Origin: Clostridium sp. NkU-1
GTDB lineage: Bacteria; Bacillota_A; Clostridia; Lachnospirales; Lachnospiraceae
Length of the DNA: 64,000 nt
Direction of reading: 5' to 3'
NCBI GenBank assembly: GCA_001312405.1
Contig: BBDR01000003.1
Location: 186,001-250,000 of the forward strand
In this document: positions 40,727 to 52,868 of the stretch, in pieces
How the letters are laid out: every line of letters begins with the position of its first letter
How positions within the stretch are numbered: the stretch's first letter is position 1
Made by a program: the position numbers and the translations under genes
Notes under the pieces: model-generated
What the model was told of the DNA's origin: nothing
The model's database searches: none
The model's input: only the letters and a program-made list of their open reading frames with translations

Positions 40727-41357
40727 GCTTTCCTTGTTTAAAACCTAATATGAATGATATTTTATGGAGGAGGAGGCTGCAATGCTGACTTCCTTTTGGT
40801 TAAATCCGATTGCATAACCAGTGCGGTCTTATTAATTGCTGACAGCCGGATCATTGTAAAAAGAGGAAAGGTTATTCTTGAGAGCTGATCTCAGTTTGAA
40901 AAGGCTTTGGCCATAAAGATGCACTTGTAAGACCGGGAATATTATGAACTAAATACCGGGAACAAGAGGCTGAGTTTATTGGCAGTAATTATGGCCAGTA
41001 AGCACGGCCTTTTTTTAATATAAAAAAGTAAAAAAATAAAAAAATTTGTTACAGAAATAATTTAGATATGTATTTCAATGCCTGGCATGTCACTATATGT
41101 TGAAATATGTCGACTTTTGTGGTAAATTATAGTAAATTACAATATTATGACAGAATATTTATGAAGACAAGAAGCTGGAAACGTGGGGCATTGGGGAAGG
41201 AAGAAAGTCATGTTTTTCCCATCGGAATCAAGGGGGATTATTTTTGTATACTCCATAGGCGGTTTGTATTTCAATGATTCAGGTGTATACGACCTGTCAA
41301 AGAAAATTGATGAAATGACTGGATATGGAGAAATAAACCAGTACCGAGGTGGCTGTA
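40727..41357. other. 630-bp gap with decayed coding remnants and a possible terminator
   Basis: After the MBL gene a good ribosome site (GGAGGAGG at about 40766) leads only to a short broken frame, and a piece reading LIADSRIIVKRGKVILES ends at about 40888. These look like a decayed gene. GGCC-N9-GGCC followed by T8 at 40993-41017 may be a terminator. An open frame at 41183-41368 has no family resemblance and overlaps the next gene, so it is not called. Confidence 0.4.
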
Positions 41358-43907
41358 ATGAGAAATAATTATTCCAGATATATAGCCGTTCAAACGGTCA
41401 TAATGTTAATCATTTTCATGGCGATTGTTTTTGTTCTTTTGCGTTCCCAGCAGTCAGAAAACAATTTTCTTCTTTCAAGCATCGGACAATCTGTGTCCTA
41501 TTCTGTGCAGCAGCATATTTCCATAACAGAAGGCGTATTAACCTCCCTTGCTTATAATTATGAAATTGATGATGAAATCGATAAGCGCAAGTTCGATATA
41601 TTGGCAGCCAAATACATGGAGGAAAACCCGGACATCCTCTATATCCAGCATAAAGATAAGAATACAATCACGGATATGGTGTATCCAGATATATATGACT
41701 ATACCATGGGCGCCTCCTTATACGGACGTCCAGAGGTGGAGGAGGCCCTTGAAAAGGCAATTAAAAACAGGATCATAACGGTCAATGACCCCTTTATCTT
41801 AAAGGGCACCAGGGACCTGCTGGGGCTTGTCATACGGTACCCTCTATATAAGGACGGTCAGTTTAACGGATTTTTTTGTTGTGGTTTTTAACTTTAATTC
41901 TTATATGGACAAGGTGATGAAAGAGGCGGTGCCAAGTTCCTACCACATCAGCATCTATAATAAAAAAGGAGATCTCATATGGGGAGATTCCCCCTGGATG
42001 GACAGGAATCCGTACATAGTCCAGATCCCTGTCATGGATACTCTATGGACAATGAAGCTGTCAAAGGGCGGAAACAGCATCAATGCCAACGGAGCGGTCA
42101 CAGGGTTTATCTCGGTGTTAATATTGTTTCTAATGGGAGTTCTCCTCTATGTGCAGACGTGGCTCTTTAAAAAAAGATGAAAATATCCAGCATCTTGCCA
42201 GCCTTCATAAGGAACTGGAAAGGCTGAAGGAAAGCTATACCCTGGCTCTTGACAGTGCCAATGATGCGCTCTGGGAATGGAATCTCTTGACCGATGAGAT
42301 CATTACTTCCGATAAATGGATCGATATTACCGGAAATGCCTCCAAAGGACATGGCTCAGGGGCATCTTGCAGGAAGAGACCATTCATCAGGAGGATTATC
42401 CGGCAGTGCTGGCTGCCTTTGACTCCTGCTTAAAGGGAGAGGCACGGGAATTTCACCGGGAATACCGCATCAAAAGTAAGGATGGCAGCTATACCTGGGT
42501 CTTAAACAGGGGAAAAGTCTATTTTGACGGGGATGGCCTTCCCGGCAAGGTCGCAGGGGCTGTGTCCAATATTGAAGACCGGAAGCAGAAAGAATCAAAA
42601 ATGGAATACATGGCATTTTATGATACGCTGACAGGTCTGCCTAATAAGGTGAAGTTTATGAGCACCCTTGAGGACACCTTAAGAAACATAGGAGAAACCC
42701 TGTGTCAGTATTCCATACTTATGATTGATCTGGACAATTTTAAGATTCACAATGATCTTCTTGGGCTTGATTTCTGCGATCAGCTGCTTAAGCAGGTGGG
42801 CAACCGGCTGTCACAGATCCTGGGCCAGGAAAATATGGTGGCAAGGTTCGGAGGGGATGAGTTTTTAATTCTCATCAGGGATCATCAGGACATCAGAGAG
42901 GTGGAAAAGATTTGCCAGACCATCTTAAGCATCTTTGGCGCCCCCTTTGTACTGATGGAAAAATCAGTTTACTTATCTGTCAGCATAGGCGTTGTCCATG
43001 GTCTTGAAGCCGGTCAGACGGCTAATGATGTGCTTCGGAACGCAGATACGGCTCTTAATAAAGCAAAGGAAAGCGGAAAAAAACCAGTACTGTTTCTACG
43101 GGGCCCAGATGCATGATGAAATTATCAGAAAATCCAATGTGGAGGCATGTATCAGGGAAGCTCTGGCAAAGGACAGCCTTCTGATTTATTATCAGCTGCA
43201 GCAGGACTTATCAGGGGATGAAATAAGGGGAGTGGAGGCCCTGGCAAGACTGTATTCAGAAGAATTGGGCATGATCCTGCCTCTTGAGTTTATAGCGGTG
43301 GCCGAATATACGGGATTGATCATTCCTCTTGGCAGCTGGATCTTAAAAAAATGCATGTAAGCAGGGAAAGGCCTGGATTGACAGCGGCTGTAAAATCGGA
43401 AAACTATCCGTAAATATCTCAGTCCATCAGCTGCGCAATGAGAATTTCTATGATCAGGTAAAAGAGGTGCTGAATGAGACTCAGTTTCCGGTAAACCAGC
43501 TGGAGCTTGAAATTACGGAAAGCGTTCTTTTGGAATTTTCCCAGGACAACATTGAAATTCTCAAAAAGTTGCGGTCCCTTGGGGTCAGCATTGCCCTGGA
43601 TGACTTTGGTACCGGGTATTCCTCCCTTAACTATTTGACAGTCCTTCCTATTGACATATTAAAAATTGACAAGTCGTTTTTAAGAAGAGCCCTTGAAAGC
43701 GAAACTGAACGTCAGGTTATAAAAAGCATTACAGAGCTGGCTCATGGACTGAATTTAAAGGTGGTGTGTGAGGGGGTGGAAACAGTTGAACAAAGGCAGA
43801 TTCTAAAGGAGATGGGATGTGATTATATCCAGGGGTATTATTTTGCAAAGCCATGCGATGCAGAAAGTATTGAAAAGTGGTTTGTGAAAGGACCAGCAGA
43901 AGCTTAG
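41358..43907 (+). CDS. Membrane sensor PAS-GGDEF-EAL protein (frameshifted)
   Basis: About 848 residues when joined. ATG 41358 follows GAGGTGG. A membrane helix (VQTVIMLIIFMAIVFVLL) opens an extracytoplasmic sensor domain, closed by a second helix (VTGFISVLILFLMGVLLYV). A PAS domain follows, then GGDEF with an intact RFGGDEF site and EAL with GVEALARL, DDFGTGYSSL, CEGVE and GYYFAKP all present. It may therefore make and degrade c-di-GMP. Shifts: T7 41871, A7 42169, an indel near 42360, A7 43077 and A7 43345; each T7/A7 shortened by one restores the domain text. Confidence 0.85.
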
Positions 43908-44062
43908 GAGGAGATGCTGGGTTTTCAAAAGGCCGGAACTTACAGATATGGAGGAATTAATTGAGGTGATGGAAATGTCAGAGATTGCCCAACAAGCTTT
44001 TAATGTCCATGTACTGAATTTGAAGTGTTTTCCCTTCAGGAAAATATTAAGGAGGTCTTATA

Positions 44063-46027
44063 ATGATGAATAAACTTAAGAAAAAAAGGAGCAGTCTCCA
44101 TCAGGTTCAAGCTGATACTTTTCACCAGCCTGCTGATCTTAGTATTAACGGCGGTAAACCTGATTACAAGCCTGTTTACCAGCTATCAGGGGATTTTAAA
44201 GAATGTCAGGGATGACCTCGCGTCCTTAGGAGCGGTTGCCAATCTGGCCCTTTCTGCTAAAGTAGAGGATTTAACAAGCGATTTAGAGGATGTGGCTGAG
44301 CTTGGGCTTTTGTCGGTTTCCTCTGCTGAGCTTGAAAAGCTTGCAAAGAAGAAAGGCTGGCTGTATCTTGCGGTTGCAGATGAAAATGGAATCATCAGAA
44401 GCGGGCCGGGGGGATACGAGGGGAGTGATATTGGCTCCCAGGACCTTTTAAACAAAGCTCTGGGGGGAGAAACCGTCATTTCTTCTCCTTACACTGACAG
44501 CAAGGGAGCCTTTGTCCTTCAGGTGTATACTCCCATGAATGGCAAGGTTTTAATTGCCGGCATTGATGGGATGTATTTAAGCGGTCTGATCGGGGATTTC
44601 AGAGTAGGTAAAACAGGAAATATATTTATCATTGACAGCAGGGGACTATGATTGCCAATATGAGGCCGGAACTGGTGCAGGAGCAGCGGAATTTCATTGA
44701 AATGTCAAAAACAGACAGCAGCTACGCATCGGCAGCCAAAGTTTATGCCAAGATGATCACAGGGGCTTCCGGTGTGGATACCTATTCCTATGCCGGTGTG
44801 AAACGGATCTGTTATTATTCTCCTGTGTCAGGAAGCAACGGCTGGTATTTTGGAGCAGTAGCACCGATCAATGAAATGACGTCATCCATCCGCACTGTAA
44901 TATTCAGCCTTCTGGGAGTGGCCCTGATCATGATGACTGGGGGTATCCTGATTGCAGTTTTCTTTGCAGGAGGGATAGCAAATCCCATTATCAAGATCAC
45001 AAACCGCATGAAATTGCTTTCTGAAGGAAATTTAACAGAGGAAACACCGGTAATTAAAAGCAGGGATGAGATCGGGGAGCTTTCCTCCAGCATTGACAGC
45101 TCCGTTAAGACACTTTTTCTTTATGTGGAAGACATCACCAGAAATATGGAGCAGATTGCGGCAGGCAATCTCAGGACCGGCCCTGCTCAGGAATACATCG
45201 GTGATTTCAGGCGGATTGAGACTGCTATTTACGATTCTGTGAAAAACCTTTCCGCAACCTTGTCTATGATTCATACGGCCTCTGAGGAGGTCAGCACAGG
45301 AGCAAGCCAGGTTGCATACGGAGCCCAGGATCTTGCGGCAGGATCCACGGAGCAGGCCGCTTCCATAGAGGAACTGGGAGCTTCCATAGGAAGGATCGCG
45401 GAGCAGGCTTTGGAAAACTCGTCCAATGTTAAAATGGCGGCACAATACGTGGAAGAAACAGGTGCCAGCGTCAATGACGGAGATGAACACATGAGCAGGC
45501 TCACAGAGGCGATGACAGATATCAGCACAGCGTCTGATCAGATCACCAGTATCACAAAAGTCATTGAAGATATTTCCTTCCAGACCAATATCCTTGCCCT
45601 GAATGCCGCTGTAGAGGCTGCCCGGGCAGGAGAAGCGGGAAAGGGATTTGCGGTTGTAGCAGATGAGGTCCGGAATCTTGCCTCAAAGTCCTCGGAAGCG
45701 GCAAAGCGGACGGCGGAGCTGATCCAGCACTCGGCAGCTACCGTTTCGGAAGGCTCCCAGATAGCGGAGAAGGCTGCCCAGATCCTGCGCAATATCAGAG
45801 AAAATGCTGTGAAGGTAAACGAAAGCATTGCCAAAATCGAGCAGTCTTCCGCGGAGCAGGCCAGTGCAATCGAAGAGATAAAGATAGGGCTTTCCCAAGT
45901 CTCTGCCGTGGTGCAGACCAATGCGGCTACCGCAGAAGAGAACTCGGCAACAAGCCAGGAAATGTCTGCCCAGGCTGCCACACTGCGCGCACAGGTGGAA
46001 AAATTCAAGTTAAATAATGAGAGATAA
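44063..46027 (+). CDS. Methyl-accepting chemotaxis protein (frameshifted)
   Basis: About 655 residues when joined. AAGGAGG precedes ATG 44063. A7 at 44081-44087 and a missing G near 44645 break the frame; corrected, the protein has an N-terminal membrane helix ([20 protein letters not shown]), a dCache-like ligand domain, a second helix ([18 protein letters not shown]), HAMP, and the long signalling coiled coil. The hairpin tip is [19 protein letters not shown], highly conserved for CheA/CheW contact. There is no C-terminal CheR-binding pentapeptide. It implies flagellar chemotaxis. The ligand is unknown. Confidence 0.9.
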
Positions 46028-46167
46028 ACGGCTTTTATAATGATTTACTTATCGGCTGCATTTCTGGCGAGGTTTACCAGGATGCAGCGATTTCTGCCTC
46101 TGCTTATAACATGGATCATGTATTATTTATTCAGGGATATAGCTATGGTAAAGGAAATCATCAAGCA

Positions 46168-48296
46168 TCAGCTTTTCAACTCCTGCCAAAATAGCGATTC
46201 CAATTCCATGGGGGTCGTTAAAACGCCATCCAAGCTGCTGGTAATAGGAGCGGCTGAAGGAGCAGCCAGAGCCTGGCAGACACCGTATAAGTCCCCTTTC
46301 CGATTAATTACCCTTTGCTTCATTCCTGTCCATGCCCGTTGAATGGACAAAATGCTTTCCCGGCACAGCTTTGGACTTAAAATCCCCAGACGGATTCCCC
46401 TGGAAAGAGCGCAGATGAACATGGAAGTGGAGGAAGCCTCTTCATAAGTGGAGGGATCGTCCAGAATCTGATGCCACATGCCGCTTTCATCCTGCACCGA
46501 AAGAATGCCTTCTGCCATCTCATGGAAGAATCCGGCCACCGCCGTATGGTCCGGGTGATCCTCCGGGAGAACCAGCAGCAGTTCGGATAAGGCCAGTACA
46601 CCCAGCCGTTTCCGCGGCTCCAGGGGATTTTATTCATTTTCTTATATTTCAGATCCACAATGTGAGACATCAGATTCTGATCCGGCATAAAGAAATACTG
46701 CTTGAATAACAGCGCCTGGTGGCAAGCCTCTGTTAAGTATTCCTCTTTTCCGCTTAACTGGTAGTAAAGGCATAAAAACGGGATGCTCATGTACATATCA
46801 TCGATCCACATGGTGTTGTCGTTTCTGGAGAATACATGATCCTTTTCCCTGCGCTGGCGGTTTTTCATATAATCAGCAATCACATCCGCCAGGGCACGGG
46901 CTTCTTTTGACGGACACCGCCGGTTGGCTTCCAGCAGAAAGGAACCAAAGGAACCGCAGTCATCCAGCTCGGTCAGCCAGCAAAGCTGGGTGTTCACTCC
47001 CGGATATCCGAATACTGATTTATCATAAATGGAATAATCATAGACTGCCGCTGTCATTCGGGCATACGCCTGTACATATTCCAGCCAGTCCGGGCGATCA
47101 AGGTATTCGCCTGCTTTTAACAGGCCATAAAGGGTCACGCCGCAGGGATAGGTCCATTTTCCGTATAATTCCTGCTCCGCGAATATCCGCACAAAGGAAT
47201 CCGGCAGGTCTGCCCTCCAGTAGCAGGTGCCATTTGATCCGGGGTACACCTTATCCATGCCTGTAAAGTGGCTGATGGGAGGAATTTCTTTTTCAAAGAG
47301 ACCGGTATAGATCCATTCTCCCTCATATCCTTTTACTCCGGTGCAAAGAGGCAGGGTACCGCCTGCATCCTGAAATTCAACTGCCAGCCCTGTTTCCTGT
47401 CCTGCTTTCTTTTGGCAAAGCAGTATTACCTCGTACTTTCCTCTGGGCAGAGAAACTTCCTTTTCAAAGGTCCCTTCCTGCCATTCCAGGGTCAGATTCC
47501 CGTTGATATAGATGTTGACTGGCTGGCTGGAGCTTCCTTTTATCAGGACTTTGCCGGAGTCTCCATGGAAAAAACTGCTTTTGGCAGCAGCAGTTCCCTG
47601 GCTGTCCTTGCCGAAGATCCGGGATAAAGGGCAGGAGGGAGCAGATGCCTCATAATTCTGCCTTGGAAACCATGAAAGCCCCTCAAAAGAACCGTCAATA
47701 AGGGTCGAGGCCTCCACTGATTCCCGTCCGACAGGCGCGCTGTAGACAAAGCCTGCCTGTCCCTTTCTTTCAGCCAAAGGTGCCGTAAAATGGGAGGGCT
47801 GCCATTGAGGCTGTGCATGGCGGAGAGAAAGGCCGAAACCGATTTCCGTTTTTTCGGTTTCCAAAAGAAAATGGTTAAGGCCTGTTTCAAGGGGAATGGA
47901 AAATGTACAGCTGGATTTCATGCCTTCCTGAGGAGGGGTGGAATGAAATACTTTTTCTCCATTTACCCATAAAACAGCTGGTCCGCAGCATTGGATCTGA
48001 AACTGGGAGACGGTTTGGCTATGGCTGTATAAATTTCCTGCCCCATAGCAGACCTCTCCGGCGGCTGCCTGGGGAAAGCGGCTGCCAAAATCGAATTGAT
48101 ACCAGCCCTTTGTATCACATGTGATGCCGGATGTAAAATCCAGCCGGTACTCATAAGGTGCCTGGGGGTTATGCCCGATAAAACGGTTGGCCATCAGCGC
48201 AATTACCTCACGGTCCCGCTCTCCATATACGTGGCAGGCGCTTTCAGCCCAATGGAAGTAATTGTTATCGCTGACTTTGTAACTTTCGTAATTCAT
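46168..48296 (-). CDS. Glycoside hydrolase family 88/105-like enzyme with N-terminal beta domains (frameshifted)
   Basis: About 709 residues when joined. ATG 48296 has AGGAGG 5 bases upstream. The first 380 residues are beta-rich accessory domains; the C-terminal (alpha/alpha)6 barrel resembles unsaturated rhamnogalacturonyl/glucuronyl hydrolases, with TMWIDDMYMSIPFL carrying the catalytic aspartate and PWSRGNGWVYWA near the end. One missing base near 46597 breaks the frame; adding it gives WALSELLLVLPEDHPD. No signal peptide is visible, so it probably acts on imported oligosaccharides. It stands alone, without an adjacent transporter. Confidence 0.8.
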
Positions 48297-48660
48297 AAGG
48301 GGTTCCTCCTGTTAAAAGAATTCGTTTCATAAAAGGTTTCTTACAAAGTGGCATCTCATCTTACTTTTAAGCCTGTAAAAGCTTTCTTATTAAGCTTCTT
48401 GGGCTCTATATTTTATATTATAATGGATTATAGTATTAGAAATCTTATGTAATCGGGACTTTTTTTTGATTAAATCATACTTTTGGCTACTGATATAAAG
48501 GCTGGAATGGAGTGGGAAAAATTGTTATAAAATTGTCTTTAACTATTATATAGAAAATGATAGAATAAACATGTCATTCTGGTATGATTTAAGTACAGAT
48601 ATCCTTTCACCATGGGTTGAGATAAAATAAGAAAAATTGATTAAAACAGGAGGAATTTTT
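48297..48660. other. 364-bp divergent intergenic region
   Basis: AT-rich region between the minus-strand hydrolase and the plus-strand VOC gene. It should hold promoters for both. No convincing -35/-10 pair, hairpin or small gene is visible. Confidence 0.4.
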
Positions 48661-49023
48661 ATGAAGTTTTGCTGGAGCACTTTAAACGTTAAGAATTTAG
48701 AAGAATCAATTAAATTTTATGAGGAGATCATTGGTCTGAAAGTAACCAGAAGATTCCCTGCCGGTCCTGGTACTGAAATTGCATTTTTAGGGGCTGGGGA
48801 AACACAAATCGAATTGATATGCAGCGGGGACAGGGAAATCCACGTAGGAGATGATATCAGCTGGGGATTTGAAGTGGAATCCCTTGATCAGGCCCTTTCC
48901 CTTGCAAAGGAAAAAGGCGCGGCTATTTTAGGAGAACCGGTACAGCCAAATCCGCACGTAAGATTTGCCTTTATAAAAGATCCCAATGGCATGAGAGTAC
49001 AGCTAGTGGAAAATCTGGGGTAA
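48661..49023 (+). CDS. VOC (glyoxalase/bleomycin-resistance) family protein
   Basis: Intact, 120 residues from ATG 48661, with AGGAGG 7 bases upstream. It has the two beta-alpha-beta-beta-beta modules of the family: MKFCWSTLNVKNLEESIKFY, then EIAFLGAGETQIELI, and in the second half FIKDPNGMRVQLVE. Putative metal ligands are present in both modules. It lies 52 bp before hydE and is probably co-transcribed. The substrate is unknown. Confidence 0.85.
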   Translation: MKFCWSTLNVKNLEESIKFYEEIIGLKVTRRFPAGPGTEIAFLGAGETQIELICSGDREIHVGDDISWGFEVESLDQALSLAKEKGAAILGEPVQPNPHVRFAFIKDPNGMRVQLVENLG

Positions 49024-49075
49024 GGAGCGGAAAACCCAGGCAGCGGCGGAAACTACAGAGCAAGGAGCATAGAAA

Positions 49076-50107
49076 ATGAAGCATTTGATTGATAAGCTGT
49101 ATGAAACTCATAACCTGGAAAAGGACGAGTTCATTTACCTGCTGGAAAATTATGATAAAGAGGCCAGTGAATATTTATTTTCCCTGGCAAGGTCCTGCAG
49201 CCAGGATCATTATGAGAAGGAAGTTTATATCAGGGGACTGATCGAATTTACGAATTACTGCAAAAATGACTGCTATTACTGCGGCATAAGAAGAGGCAAT
49301 AAAAATGCCAGCCGGTACCGGTTGACCAAGGAAGAGATCCTTTCCTGCTGTGAGTCCGGGTATGGATTAGGCTTTCGGACCTTTGTGCTTCAGGGAGGGG
49401 AAGACCCTGCATTTACAGATGAGGTGATGGTGGATATTGTAAAAACCATTCGTGAGAAGTATCCGGACTGTGCCATCACCCTTTCCATAGGGGAAAAAAC
49501 CTATGACCAGTATTTGAAATATTATGAGGCAGGGGCAAACCGCTATCTCCTCCGCCATGAAACGGCTGATGTGGAACATTATTCCCTTCTTCATCCGGAT
49601 TCCCTGTCCCTGGAAAACCGGAAGGAATGCTTAAGGAATATAAAAAAGATCGGCTATCAGGTGGGGACCGGATTCATGGTAGGCTCCCCCTACCAGACCC
49701 CAAAGTGCCTGGCAGAGGATCTGGAGTTTATCAAAGAACTGTCTCCCCACATGGTGGGCATAGGCCCTTTTATTCCTCATAAGGATACGCCCTTTAACTC
49801 CTTCCCTGCGGGAAGCGTTGATCTTACCCTGTTTCTCATAGGGATCTTAAGGCTGATGCTGCCGGGTGCGCTGCTGCCTTCCACTACAGCATTAGGGACC
49901 CTTGATCCAAAGGGAAGGGAAAAAGGGATATTATCAGGAGCCAATGTTCTGATGCCCAATTTATCCCCCATCGGTGTCCGTAAGAAATATGAATTGTATG
50001 ACAACAAGATCTGTACCGGAGAGGAAGCGGCAGAGTGCAATGTCTGTCTGAGAAACCGTGTTGCCTCCATTGGCTACAATGTGGTAGAAAAAAAGAGGGG
50101 ATTTTAA
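49076..50107 (+). CDS. hydE: [FeFe]-hydrogenase maturation radical SAM protein HydE
   Basis: Intact, 343 residues. The radical-SAM cluster motif is YCKNDCYYCG (CxxxCxxC) near residue 63, followed by the TIM-barrel strands FVLQGGEDP and LSIGEKTYDQY and the FMVGSPYQTP and GIGPFIPHKDTPF segments typical of HydE. The C-terminal CNVCLRNRVASIGY supplies a second cysteine set. HydE works with HydF and HydG to build the dithiolate-bridged diiron site. Neither partner is in the window, so hydE is split from them here, as in many clostridia. Confidence 0.92.
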   Translation: MKHLIDKLYETHNLEKDEFIYLLENYDKEASEYLFSLARSCSQDHYEKEVYIRGLIEFTNYCKNDCYYCGIRRGNKNASRYRLTKEEILSCCESGYGLGFRTFVLQGGEDPAFTDEVMVDIVKTIREKYPDCAITLSIGEKTYDQYLKYYEAGANRYLLRHETADVEHYSLLHPDSLSLENRKECLRNIKKIGYQVGTGFMVGSPYQTPKCLAEDLEFIKELSPHMVGIGPFIPHKDTPFNSFPAGSVDLTLFLIGILRLMLPGALLPSTTALGTLDPKGREKGILSGANVLMPNLSPIGVRKKYELYDNKICTGEEAAECNVCLRNRVASIGYNVVEKKRGF

Positions 50108-50200
50108 AGAATGAAAAGGAGCCTGGTCCAGTCTGTGCGGAACCGGCACCATTATGGGAAGAAGATTTGATGCTTAGTAAATAAGGAGCCGGACAATGGT

Positions 50201-50351
50201 TTAAGGCAGAGCAGGCGGTTTTACATTAGCCTGTATCTGCCTTTTTAATGCCTTTATTCTGCTGTTATGGTCTTTGGCGAGCCGGCTGAACTCTTTAAAA
50301 TCATTTCCAAGATGGGCATTTTCTATTGATTTTACCGTATCAATCGCCTAT
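50201..50351 (-). pseudogene. Short coding remnant without start codon
   Basis: On the minus strand a frame of about 48 codons reads IENAHLGNDFKEFSRLAKDH and ends NVKPPALP before TAA at 50201. It has coding-like composition but no ATG and a stop just upstream. It is probably the tail of a lost gene, or a frameshifted small protein. No family was recognised. Confidence 0.3.
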
Positions 50352-50407
50352 ACTAGGCTCAAAAAGTGAACATCCGGTGTTCAAGCCTTGTAAAGGGAGG
50401 TTTTGAA

Positions 50408-51929
50408 ATCAATGTTGATATATTTGTTTGGTTCATGCTCCTGGCAACAATGGGCTCCGTCGTGCTGATGGTATACGCCGTTGCAAGCCACAGTTCTGAA
50501 CGGTCATTTTTTTCTGATCTTCGCTTCCATCTGCACTTTTTTTGTACACTGCAGGCTATTTGCTGGAGATCATTTCCACCACTCTGGAAGCCTCCTTTAT
50601 GGGAGTCCGGGTACAGAAAATGGGGACGCCGCTGCTTGTGGTTTTTAATTATCTTTTCATACGGGATGTTTATGGGGAAAAACGCTTTAATTTTTCCAGG
50701 TACTGCCTGTTTTTTTGCGCTGCCTGTTTTTAACCTCTTCACCGCCCAGGCATTTCCTCTTGTGCAGCTGCACTATACGGGTATAGAATATTTTCATAAC
50801 GGATATTTTGCCAACTGCCAGGGGCATCCGGGACCCATGACCTATGTGGCAAATGATTATAATTTTCTGCTGGTTTTTTTGAGTATCCGGCGGATTCTTA
50901 AGCATTTAAAGGGCACAAACAGGCTGCAGAAGCGGCAGGGCATTTGCCTGCTGGTGTCAATTTTGATTCCCCTTATTGTAAATATTTATCATGCCGTTTC
51001 CTACAATTACCTTCGGCCTGACATAAACCCCTTTGCGGTTTCTGTTTCTCTGGCTCTTCTCCTTTATTCTGTCAGGAATCAGAATCTGCTCAATGTGGTG
51101 CCGCTGGCACGGGCCAAGGTGATCGAGTCCATGGAGGACGCCTTTATTGTCTGCAGCAAGGACTTCAGCTTTCTGGATGCAAACCAGGCAGCCAGGGAAC
51201 TGTTTCCGGAACTGAGCACTCTCACTCCAGGTGAAACCATGGAGAAGATGAAGCAGTTTGAAGGCCATAGGGAGTTGTGCCTCAATATAAATGGGGAGAT
51301 GAGGTTTTACAAGGTGACCCAGACCCATATCAGGCAAAGCAGCAAAAACAGCGGTATCTGCATTGTATTCCATGACATTACCGATAAAGAAAAGCAGCTT
51401 AAAAGCCTGTATGGCAAGGCGACCTTTGATCCTTTGATGCATATCTACAACCGGGCAGCCTTTTTTGATCTTGTAGGTTTTATGCTGAATGCCAGTGAGG
51501 CGGAAGACCGCTCCTATGGTCTGCTGATGCTTGATCTAGACCATTTTAAAAAGGTGAACGATACCTATGGCCATCTGCGGGGATATGGTGCTGGAGACCA
51601 TTGCTGCCATGGTGAGGAATCATTTTCGAAAGGAAGATATTGTGGGCCGCTATGGCGGCGAGGAAATTGTGGAACTGCTGGAGAATGTCTCTGCCGGACA
51701 AATGCTTGACTCAGTGGAAAAGCTCCGCGCGGCCATTGAGAACGAAACTGTTTTCTTCCATAATACTCCCATTTGCATTACAATCAGCATAGGGATGGCC
51801 CATTCTCCAGCCGGAAGCGTTCACTGCCTGGAGGATATGATCCTTCAGGCGGATCTGGCGCTCTATGAGGCGAAGAACGGCGGACGCAACCGTGCCTGCC
51901 TGTATGGCGGGGCGGTTGCATCCTCATAG
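50408..51929 (+). CDS. Membrane diguanylate cyclase, 7-helix sensor-PAS-GGDEF (frameshifted, possible ATC start)
   Basis: About 506 residues when joined. GGGAGG at 50395-50400 is followed 7 bases later by ATC 50408, which is in frame with the first membrane helix (VDIFVWFMLLATMGSVVLMV); no ATG, GTG or TTG is well placed. The N-terminal part is a histidine-kinase-type multi-helix sensor, then a PAS-like domain and GGDEF with the site YGGEEIVELL (GGEEI rather than GGEEF). T7 tracts at 50507, 50537 and 50710 each need one T less, and G4 near 51581 needs a change. Activity is probable but the altered motif is a caution. Confidence 0.78.
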
Positions 51930-52010
51930 TTACTGGAATATTTGATTATAGTCAAGGGGATATTCGCAATGACCAATGGGTCAGACCCTCCGCGACCCTG
52001 CTTGATTGGG

Positions 52011-52607
52011 TTAAATCAGTTTAATGCGATAGGCAATGGACTGGGGAGGAATGCTGGCGGTCTGGAAGTTGGCATGCTCGATCTTTACCAGCTGTCCGGG
52101 TTTAAGGGAGCTTAAGGGAATGGGATTATTGTTTTGATCCAGTATTTCCGTAGCCTGGGAAACAACAAATCTCATCTGGTCCGCTTTATCGCCGGGATTG
52201 CCTGTATTGAGAAAGCCATTTTGAGCATCAACGGAAACGATCCGGTCCGTTGTTATGCGAAACAGGGGCTTCTGCAGGATTGCAACCATCCGGTATGCCT
52301 TTGATTGAGGGGGAATGCTTTTTGTCATGGCAGAGGAGAACTCTGCATTGACCCACATCCCCTTTTTGATGGTGCACAAGCTGATAGGGTCGCCAAATTG
52401 ATTGACTAAGATCGTGTCCCAGCCTATGTTCAATTGGAGAAGTTCAATATAGACCATTTCATTCTGGCCTGGGGCCGAGTAAGAAACGATGACATAGCCT
52501 GTTCTGCTGTTGGAAGTATATACATCTTCTACAAGGGCGTTATTAATTTGCAGGATGCTCCCGACCTGGGTAATGCTTCCCCTCCTGCCTTCAGCGGTAT
52601 CATTCAT
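52011..52607 (-). CDS. Unrecognised protein with an internal duplication
   Basis: Intact, 198 residues; AGGGGA lies 5 bases before ATG 52607. No known family was recognised. The two halves are related: the first ends in SSAMTKSIPPQSKAYRMVAI and the second in HANFQTASIPPQSIAYRIKLI-like text (SIPPQSIAYRIKLI), each preceded by a beta-rich stretch (NQFGDPISL against DQNNNPIPL). It has no signal peptide or membrane helix. The repeated beta module suggests a structural or coat-like protein, but this is inference. Confidence 0.6.
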   Translation of the reverse strand: MNDTAEGRRGSITQVGSILQINNALVEDVYTSNSRTGYVIVSYSAPGQNEMVYIELLQLNIGWDTILVNQFGDPISLCTIKKGMWVNAEFSSAMTKSIPPQSKAYRMVAILQKPLFRITTDRIVSVDAQNGFLNTGNPGDKADQMRFVVSQATEILDQNNNPIPLSSLKPGQLVKIEHANFQTASIPPQSIAYRIKLI

Positions 52608-52868
52608 ATAAATCCCCTAAATAGCGCACGTATTAATTAATATTATATGACAGCGACAGGAAATATTCCGAAATCAGCAGCCTTTACCTGGGGAGCACTT
52701 CTTAAATTTATTAGTATAAGCTTAAGGAAAATTTCAGGAACTTTAGGCGATGATTATTAGCAGGAACAGACGACAATTTTTCATGAATGTGATATACTGT
52801 TTTTTTAAGCGTATCTTTCGCAAAATATAGGACCGTTAAATTGATTAACTGGAAAGAAGGGATTTTCC

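Noticed and set aside
41183..41368. 61-codon open frame upstream of the GGDEF-EAL gene
   Set aside because: No ribosome site, no family resemblance, and it overlaps the better supported gene start at 41358.
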